Part shown: piece after piece, positions 57,652 through 64,000 of the stretch | Position numbering within the stretch: position 1 is the stretch's first letter | Layout: each line of letters opens with the position of its first letter | Assembly (NCBI GenBank): GCA_946406115.1 | Contig: OX291561.1 | Coordinates: 5,572,273 to 5,636,272 of the forward strand | DNA from: Apoda limacodes | Lineage: Eukaryota; Arthropoda; Insecta; Lepidoptera; Limacodidae | DNA: 64,000 bases | Reading direction: 5' to 3' | The notes under the pieces: generated by a model | Database searches by the model: none | Seen by the model: the letters and a program-made list of their open reading frames with translations, nothing else | Told to the model about the DNA's origin: nothing | Made by a program: the position numbers and the translations under genes

Positions 57652-57791
57652 AGCAGGCTTGCTAGCCAGGTGAGCAAAGTACTTGTAGCAGGCTTGCTAG
57701 CCAGGTGAGCAAAGTACTTGTAGCAGGCTTGCTAGCCAGGTGAGCAAAGTACTTGTAGCAGGCTTGCTAGCCAGGTGAGCAAAGTACTTGT
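57652..57791. repeat. 35-bp minisatellite, 4 copies
   Basis: Four units of 35 bp containing 'gtagcaggcttgctagccag', with no visible differences. 'gcttgctagc' makes each unit partly self-complementary. It is a very recent amplification. Confidence 0.97.
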
Positions 57792-57794
57792 GAA

Positions 57795-58715
57795 GAAATA
57801 AGTTTTCCTCGTGGTCCCATTAACAGGCCAAATTAACGGGACCAGAGCAAAACAGCGGAAAAACTAAAATTGGAACCAAGAAAATTACGACGGCATATGA
57901 GTTTGGAGTACCTTGAACTCGGTACGCAAAAAAAATAACTTAAAAATGTGTCAAAACCTAAAAGAATATTTAATTCAAATTATTTCTTTAATAACAATAA
58001 TAAAACATACATTTAAATAATTCTTAAGTTATTGTTGTAATGAGGAATCATTTAAAAATATACCATAATCCTCACTGATTTTAATAACTAGTAAAATCAG
58101 CAAAAAGCCAGGAATATATTTCTATTTTTAAGAGCCTTAAACACCTGTCAGGATCCTTGAGTAATGAAAAGGATGACGCGATATGTAACATAACGTACGT
58201 AAGTACTTGACTCACTGATACATTCACTAATTGTTTTGGTTAAATGCAGTTAAAATAATGTTAATTTTGAAAATCCAAAAAACATATACACTCAAAGCCT
58301 TTTTTTTTTTATTTACGGTTGCCTTATTCGCGGATTAAAAACACAAGCAACATATCCCTAATAATTCTACACAAATCACCATTCCGTATGTATTTTTGTA
58401 TGAATTGGTTGCAAAAACAGAATTTTTGCCTTTCCGATTACACCTCATTGTCTTATTAAACAACACACGATGTTTGTTGATTGATGACAAGATGTTTTCA
58501 ATGGAAGTATGTTTTTGCCTATCCTCAACTTTACCATATAGGTTATCATGCTTATTATTTTAGGTTTTTCACGATTTTTAAGAAAATTATTGTTCCGGTA
58601 TTTTGGACGTTCCCTAATCATATGACAAAGTTATATGGGCATCGTTTCATACATTTATGGAAACGTAAAATAGTACAAAACCGTGACTAAGAAAATTATC
58701 ATTATGAATAATTGT
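57795..58715. other. Region 3' of the dynein gene
   Basis: 'ggtcccattaacaggccaaa' and 'ttaacgggaccagagcaaaa' (57813-57846) form a short inverted repeat. No gene is seen. The plus open frame at 58481-58690 is unsupported. Confidence 0.4.
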
Positions 58716-58721
58716 ATTGTC

Positions 58722-60650
58722 CTAATAGTCCAAAGCACAGAAAAGAGCTACGCCTCTCTTAATCCAATGCGCTTGCGGTTTTCTGGTGGCGAGCTCTATG
58801 GTCATCACGTAGTTGGTCGAGTGGCCCGTTGTCGACAGAGTCCCAGCTCTTAACAACGTCTTGTACGTAGGACACTCGTACAGCCCACCTTGCAGCTTGT
58901 GACCTTGTTCTGGCTTCATATATAATATTGCCATTTCTGAAATAATGGTTAACCTTGATGTACAAAGCTGGTAGGTAGATTTCCTATGAGGTATAGAACT
59001 ATGAAATTATTTTATAACAGGCCTAAAAATGATTGAAAATTTCTATTAAAGTCCTATGTTTTGATGTTTGGGGGCATTAAAGTCGGTATTTAGGTTGGGA
59101 ACGGGAACTTAAACAGAAAAGGATCTTGTTTATCTAGTCTTGAACACGAACGGAGTCGCGAGCAACTACTTAATATAAAATAAAATAGAATAGTACTTTT
59201 ATAGTACAATAAATAATTTTAAACTAAACAATCATACAATCTTATATATTCAGAGTTCAACTAGACGACCTTATCGTTATAAAGCAATCTCTTACAGACA
59301 ACCTTAGGTTCCAAGCAATAGAAATAAAAGCAAAATAAGTATAGGTGTCACAGGAAGAGAAAAGTTACAAATAGAAAAAAAATCTAAATAATTATATAAT
59401 TGTCAATAAAAATACATAAACATGCATATAGGTAGGTACATAAACATACTTATATATACGTGTATATAAATAAATTTATACATATAAAACCAATTTTGAA
59501 ACAATTATACCAGTATAAAGTTCTTTAGGTCTGCTTTCTTCTAGCGTCATGTCACCCATGTTCCAACGCGCACCCTCCAGGAACAAACCGCTCACGCAGC
59601 ATCCGTCATCCGGTTTCTTTGCTGGAGCTACGGCCAGGGGCTAAAATTATAAGTTTACAGATTAAAATTCTACTTAGAAATCTACTTAGAAATACATGAT
59701 AATTATATTATAACGCTACATAAAACTGGATGATAATTGCATTTAAACTCTACTTAGAAATGGATGCAAATTGTATTAAAATTCTACTTAGAAATTGATG
59801 ATAATTATATTAAATTTCTATTTAGAATTACATGATAATTATATTAAAACTCTACATAAAACTGGATGGTAATTTTATTTAAACTCTACTTAAAAATAAA
59901 TGATAATTATATTAAAACTCTACATTGAACTAAATGATAATTGTATTTAAACTCCACTTAGAAATACATGATAATTATATTAAAACTCTTAATAGAAGTG
60001 GATGACAATTATATTGATGATAATAGTGATGATGTCAATGTTGTGTCAGTGTTTGTTATTTGCCTCTAAAGTGAACAAAAATACAAAACACCTTTGCGTG
60101 GCTAGTCAAAAACTAATAACTGATAAAAAGACAAAAAATAAGATATAAAATAAAAGATAAGATAGGTACCTACATAGAACTAAATCCAAAAAATAAATGT
60201 AAAAGCTGGTGACGAGTGTTGGAGGTTGATAAGGTGGATTATTAGTGACCTACTAACGTACTAGAGCACACAACGCACTTGCCAAAGCTGTCTTAAGCAA
60301 TTGAGTCGTATTTCAAGTTTAACCAAAACGTATAATGGTCAAGGCAAGCAAGCAGATACGAAATAAATATGTGAAAACTCTGATGTGACATCTGTTTATA
60401 GCGTATCCTCTAGTGAAAGCATTATAGCGTATCCTCTAGTGAAAGCATTATAGTAGTGTAAAAGGAACCTCAAAAGCATATCCGATGGTGTCAATAGCAA
60501 TTATGTGTTTTCTAGCGTAGTTCTGCAGCGCGCCGGTGAGGAACGCCTGGGGGAAGTAAAATCCGGAGATCCAGAACACTTTAGGAATACCTTTGGCTTC
60601 CCACTGACGCATGAACTGCACGCGTTGGCATAGATCCCTGACCCAAGCAG
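58722..60650 (-). CDS. Axonemal dynein heavy chain, C-terminal exons (DNAH1-like)
   Basis: The last three exons of an axonemal dynein heavy chain, a motor ATPase of the flagellar inner arm (in insects needed mainly for sperm tails and sensory cilia). The exons on the minus strand are 60650-60469, 59640-59511 and 58936-58722 (TAG); phases fit and give 174 residues. Exon order shows the C-terminal domain: VFWISGFYFPQAFLTGALQN, then QNYARKHIIAIDTIGYAFE; GLFLEGARWNM and ESRPKELYT; then CPTYKTLLRAGTLSTTGHST and HWIKRGVALFCALDY. The 'GVALxCALDY' end and 'RAGTLSTTGHSTNYV' match DNAH1-type chains more than DNAH7/12 types, from memory. The donor after exon 60469 is weak (GAG|GTTCCT). A tiny missing exon between FE and PLAVAPAKK is therefore possible. 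The gene begins beyond the right edge, and its next upstream intron contains the LINE at 61051-64000. Confidence 0.93.
58940..59505 (-). other. Dynein last intron
   Basis: AT-rich intron between the two final exons. 'ggtaggtacataaacatact' and related low-complexity sequence lie near 59430. No element is recognised. Confidence 0.6.
59661..60016. repeat. 34-bp minisatellite, about 10 copies, in a dynein intron
   Basis: The unit is 'attaaaactctacttagaaa' plus 'tacatgataattat'. Units of two flavours ('cttagaaatacatg' and 'cataaaactggatg') partly alternate, so the array probably grew by doubling of a two-unit block. It lies between the exons at 59640 and 60469. Confidence 0.9.
60404..60456. repeat. 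26-bp tandem duplication next to a splice donor
   Basis: 'gcgtatcctctagtgaaagc' plus 'attata' occurs twice back to back, ending 13 bp from the weak donor of the 60469-60650 exon. Confidence 0.9.
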
Positions 60651-60659
60651 CTGTAAATA

Positions 60660-61050
60660 AAATATTTGTGTAGTTGAAGGTGAGGCCGTCAATAAAACGA
60701 ATCCAGCAATGGACCCACGGCCAAGACTGTATAGAACTTTACACAAAAACGCAGGGAAAATAAAACAGACTTGTAATAGAATAAGTAGTTGTTATATATA
60801 AGTAAATAAATGTTACATAAAAGGTTTATTTTATAAAAAAAAAAAAAAATTACACTATTATTCTTTTTTTATTTTATTACTTTTTGCGTGTTTTTATTCT
60901 AACAGGCCATGCGAAGAAAATATTATAGAAATTTACTGTCGCCTTTTTTTTATGTAGTAGCAAGATTTTCTTTTTGTATTCTTTAAGCGAAGCTGCCAAA
61001 GCATGGTCACAACAAAACAGTCTATAATTGTGCTATTTATGAGCCAATGT
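60660..61050 (-). other. Dynein intron sequence before the LINE
   Basis: The minus-strand acceptor TTATTTACAG at 60651-60660 marks the intron end. No further dynein exon is seen up to the LINE. Confidence 0.5.
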
Positions 61051-64000
61051 TTTTTTTTTTTTTTTTTTTTTTTTTTATACCACTAAGGTGGCAAACAAGC
61101 TTACGGCCCGCCTGATGGTAAGCGGTCACCGTAGCCTATGGACGCTTGCAACACCAGGGGTATCACTTGCGCGTTGCCGACCCTTCAGAAATCCAATAAC
61201 TTCTTTCTTGAAGAACTCCATACTGTAGTCCTTGCAGAAAACCTTGGCAGGGAGCTCATTCCACAACTTAAGCATTCGCGGGAGGAAGTTTCTCTGAAAC
61301 CGCACTGTACGCGACCATTTAGGTTCTAAAGTGTGAGAATGAATTCCCTGCCGATGGCGAGCGGTGCGATGGTAGAAAGTAGCCGTGGGCATCATTTCGA
61401 ACAATTCCTCAGAACACAACCCATTGTACAAGCGGTAGAACACACACAGTGAGGCAAAGTCTCTCCTCAGACTTAAGGGCTCGATACCGCAAGTGAGTTT
61501 GGAATCGTCGACAATTCTCACAGCCCGTCGTTGAACCGAGTCAAAAGGGCCAAGCTGGTATCCGGGTGCACCTGCCCAGAGATGGCAGCAGTACTCCATA
61601 TGGGGCCTAACTTGCGACTTGTAAAGTAACAACCTTTGCCCCGACGTGAAGTACTGCTTCGCTCTGTTGAGTACACCAAGTTTTTTGGACGCCAGCTTTA
61701 CCTTATCTTGTAAATGATCTCGGAACTGAACATCGCTGGAGATGTCGACACCAAGGATCCCAATGCTCTTGGAGATGGAGAGGGGAGTGTTCTGGAATTG
61801 TGGGACCACAGTAAATGGAGTTTTCTTAGCGGTGAACGCGCACACTTGTGTCTTTGTAGGGTTGAATCGGACCAAGTTTACCCGTCCCCAGTCAGAGACC
61901 TGGGACAGTGTAGTCTCGATTTGAGACACAAGTTCTCCGCGGTTTTCCTCCACAACGGAACGAGGGATGTTTGCACGACCCGTGTAAAAAGCGTCTCCAG
62001 TACTGTCATCTGCATAGCAATGTATGTTGTTGATGTCCAACATGTCATTGATATGCAGTAGAAACAGCGTAGGAGACAGCACAGAGCCTTGCGGGACACC
62101 AGCATTAATGTCCATGCTATCAGAGCAACTACCGTCAACTACGGTTCGTATGCGTCTGCCGGACAAAAAGCTAGCCACCCATTTGCACAAACCCTCGGGC
62201 ACTCCGTAAGATGGCAACTTCGATAGAAGACCGCGGTGCCAGACCCGATCGAACGCCTTCGCTATGTCCAGGCTACATGCCAATGCCTCCCCCTGACTCT
62301 CAATGGCTAGTGCCCATCGGTGTGTGAGATACACTAGAAGCTCACCAGTCGAGCGACCGTAGCGAAAGTCATATTGACGGTCACTGACCAGATCGTGTAC
62401 TTCTAGGTATCTTAGAAGCTGTGTGTTGATCACACGCTCCATCACCTTAGAGAGGAGAGAGGTAATAGCGATAGGCCTGTAATTCGATGGATCTGATCTA
62501 TCGCCCTTTTTGGGCACCGGGTGCACATTCGCAGTCTTCCATGTAGACGGAAATTGCCTAGTGTGGTAGGAAAGCGCGAAGAGGCGCGTGAGTACAGGAC
62601 ATAACTCAGGAGCACACTGCTTAAGCACCACTGCTGGTATACCGTCTGGCCCACTCGACTTATGAACGTCTAGAGAAAGCAACGCCCGCCTGACCTCCCG
62701 CTGCGTTATGGAGATTTCCGGCATGGACTTACCGCACCACGGTATAGTAGGTGGTACAGCGCCTTCATCGCTCATATTCGAGTTCGAGGCAAAGATACTG
62801 CCCAGTAGATCGGCTTTCTCTTTAGCACTATGGGCCAAGTCACCATCGGTCTTTCGCAGTGGTGGTAACGACGACTGGCAGAAGTTCCCTTCGGCAGCTT
62901 TGGCAAGCGACCAGAAAGCACGACTCCCAGAAGGATAGTTCGCAAGTCGCCCACCTATTTTGCCGATGAATTGGAATTTTGCTCTGGCAGTTGCTTTCTT
63001 ACTGAACCTCGAGGCAGCATTTAATTTGCGTTTTAACTCAGAAATATTCGGATCCTTATTAAAACGAGCCGTGGTCCAAGCCTCATATGCATTTTGCTTA
63101 AGAATTTTAGCTTTTCTGCAAGACCTATTAAACCACGGTCGTTTTTTGACGCCGGCAGCTACTCGCGGGTTAGGAATATAGCATTCCATACCAGCAAGGA
63201 TTGTCTCAGTGACTGCGGGTGCGCAGACGTCAGGATCTTCTGAGTTAAAGCAGATCTGCCTCCACGGGTACGATGCGTAAAATTCACGCAATCCATCCCA
63301 GTCTGCCGACTTATAGTGCCACACACGACGCCAGTTAGTTGGCCCAGAAGGATCAGGTTGTGTGCATGACACTTGAGTCCGAACGAGACATTGGTCCGAG
63401 GAGCCAAGAGGCGCATCCACTGAGACGGAGTACCCGTCCGGACGAGTAGTCAGCAGAAGGTCCAGTAAGGAGCTCGTATGTTCCTCTATATCTGGTATTC
63501 TCGTTGGAGAAAGTACCAGCTGAGAGAATCCATAGGTCAGAGCAAATTCATGAGCAGATATCCCAGCATAGTTATTGGTTCGAGAACTGAGCCACTCGCG
63601 ATGGTGGGCGTTAAAGTCTCCCAAAATAACTAGTTCTGCTGTGGGATATTGCTCTAGAACTTTGTCAGTCGTCAAACTCAGGTGCGTGAAGAGTCGAGTT
63701 ACGTCCGTGTCACCGCTATGAGACCTGTATAGGCACGCATAGATACGAGTGTGGCCGCCGTAATCTACGCGCACCCACAATATCGACAGGTCCCTGTCTT
63801 CAAGGCTATGAAGGCGGCGACAGCAGATATCCTCCCGGACGAACATACATACACCGGCACGACTCATAAAATTGTGTTCGAGTTTGTAGCCGGGATAATG
63901 AACGTATGATGTGTCGGCCGGGCAGGATATCTGCGTCTCCGTTAGAAAAAGAATGGTCGGCTGCGCAGTTTCGAGATGGTGGTGGACTGCGTTAAGATTT
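61051..64000 (-). mobile_element. CR1/Jockey-type LINE, nearly intact, runs off the right edge
   Basis: A non-LTR retrotransposon on the minus strand, ending in the family's conserved 3' tail and an A-tract (T-run 61051-61077). Its tail sequence recurs at 16155, 17745 and 24712, and a piece of its ORF at 13750. The copy may still encode protein over the whole visible length. It lies in the dynein gene's orientation, most likely within an intron. Confidence 0.93.
61126..64000 (-). CDS. LINE ORF2: AP endonuclease plus reverse transcriptase, partial
   Basis: An uninterrupted frame from the window edge to the stop at 61126, at least 957 codons. The Met at 63867 is not the real start, because the frame continues upstream through FLTETQISCPADTS, which contains the endonuclease TE motif. 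Endonuclease: LGDFNAHHREW, then LGSSDQCLV, where the usual catalytic His after SD is Gln (codon at 63391-63393). RT: DVHKSSGPDGIPAVVLKQ, PVPKKGDRSDPSNYRPIAI, QYDFRYGRSTGE (usual QYGFR, Gly to Asp at 62368-62370), LDIAKAFDRVWH, AGVPQGSVLSPTLFLL and an intact YADD box at 62005-62016. The C-terminus has FLPRMLKLWNELPAKVF. The product would nick DNA and copy its own RNA. The endonuclease change probably damages nicking; the RT centre looks intact. The 5' end and any ORF1 lie outside. Confidence 0.95.
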   Translation of the reverse strand, partial: NLNAVHHHLETAQPTILFLTETQISCPADTSYVHYPGYKLEHNFMSRAGVCMFVREDICCRRLHSLEDRDLSILWVRVDYGGHTRIYACLYRSHSGDTDVTRLFTHLSLTTDKVLEQYPTAELVILGDFNAHHREWLSSRTNNYAGISAHEFALTYGFSQLVLSPTRIPDIEEHTSSLLDLLLTTRPDGYSVSVDAPLGSSDQCLVRTQVSCTQPDPSGPTNWRRVWHYKSADWDGLREFYASYPWRQICFNSEDPDVCAPAVTETILAGMECYIPNPRVAAGVKKRPWFNRSCRKAKILKQNAYEAWTTARFNKDPNISELKRKLNAASRFSKKATARAKFQFIGKIGGRLANYPSGSRAFWSLAKAAEGNFCQSSLPPLRKTDGDLAHSAKEKADLLGSIFASNSNMSDEGAVPPTIPWCGKSMPEISITQREVRRALLSLDVHKSSGPDGIPAVVLKQCAPELCPVLTRLFALSYHTRQFPSTWKTANVHPVPKKGDRSDPSNYRPIAITSLLSKVMERVINTQLLRYLEVHDLVSDRQYDFRYGRSTGELLVYLTHRWALAIESQGEALACSLDIAKAFDRVWHRGLLSKLPSYGVPEGLCKWVASFLSGRRIRTVVDGSCSDSMDINAGVPQGSVLSPTLFLLHINDMLDINNIHCYADDSTGDAFYTGRANIPRSVVEENRGELVSQIETTLSQVSDWGRVNLVRFNPTKTQVCAFTAKKTPFTVVPQFQNTPLSISKSIGILGVDISSDVQFRDHLQDKVKLASKKLGVLNRAKQYFTSGQRLLLYKSQVRPHMEYCCHLWAGAPGYQLGPFDSVQRRAVRIVDDSKLTCGIEPLSLRRDFASLCVFYRLYNGLCSEELFEMMPTATFYHRTARHRQGIHSHTLEPKWSRTVRFQRNFLPRMLKLWNELPAKVFCKDYSMEFFKKEVIGFLKGRQRASDTPGVASVHRLR

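Noticed and set aside
57652..57791. CRISPR-like array
   Set aside because: The units are directly adjacent without spacers, and the genome is that of an animal.
60660..60790. Another dynein exon between 60660 and the LINE
   Set aside because: The short GC-richer stretch at 60677-60735 gives no dynein-like frame and lacks splice signals.
61138..63416. Open frames on the plus strand and other minus frames across the LINE
   Set aside because: They are shadows of the long LINE ORF; they have no independent motif or splice support.

Overview
The window looks like nuclear DNA of a moth or butterfly (Lepidoptera). It is AT-rich, its genes are split by short GT-AG introns, and it is packed with dispersed repeats I recognise from lepidopteran genomes: CR1/Jockey-type LINE tails, tRNA-headed SINEs, a 'TTTGCCCGCGGCT...' family with CTAGT ends (called Rep-A here), and a 'GGCCAAGTGCGAGTCGGACT' family (Rep-B). 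No species can be named from the sequence alone.

Three host genes can be supported. (1) 19553-19847, minus: the first coding exon of a neuropeptide GPCR of the pyrokinin/CAPA/neuromedin-U receptor type. It ends at a clean splice donor, and no further exon is visible to the left, so the next intron is probably longer than 19.5 kb. (2) 47322-52401, plus: a complete five-exon gene for a 178-residue secreted protein with a signal peptide, four mature cysteines and a DUF1091/CheB-like look. Each of its first three introns holds a mobile element. Its fourth intron is a minisatellite whose unit copies the end of exon 4 together with the 5' splice site. (3) 58722-60650, minus: the last three exons of an axonemal inner-arm dynein heavy chain, DNAH1-like at the C-terminus. 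The gene continues beyond the right edge, and a nearly full-length CR1/Jockey LINE (61051-64000, minus) lies next to it in the same orientation, presumably in an intron.

Between the genes the window is mostly mobile-element debris. From left to right: an RTE-type LINE 3' half (1560-2745, minus), a 491-bp TIR element (5758-6248), Rep-A copies, a SINE, CR1 fragments, and a 44-bp x 10 minisatellite (16599-17040). Then come two TTAA-flanked MITEs of one family (21919-22416, 23970-24444), a Penelope-like GIY-YIG fragment (27750-28070), and a Jockey-type LINE remnant (29050-29400). Next are a long inverted repeat (34266-36001), a 2.65-kb near-perfect palindrome (39642-42291), and an array of 28-bp repeats (42600-43010). 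A cluster of tRNA-like units in inverted and direct orientation (45007-45980) and a possible solo LTR (about 55157-56035) complete the list.

The best leads are the amplified splice donor at 51679-52240, the palindrome, an orphan 63-nt phase-1/1 exon candidate at 11179-11241, 5S-rRNA-like pieces joined to Rep-B copies, and the otherwise nearly intact CR1 ORF with a His-to-Gln change in its endonuclease.
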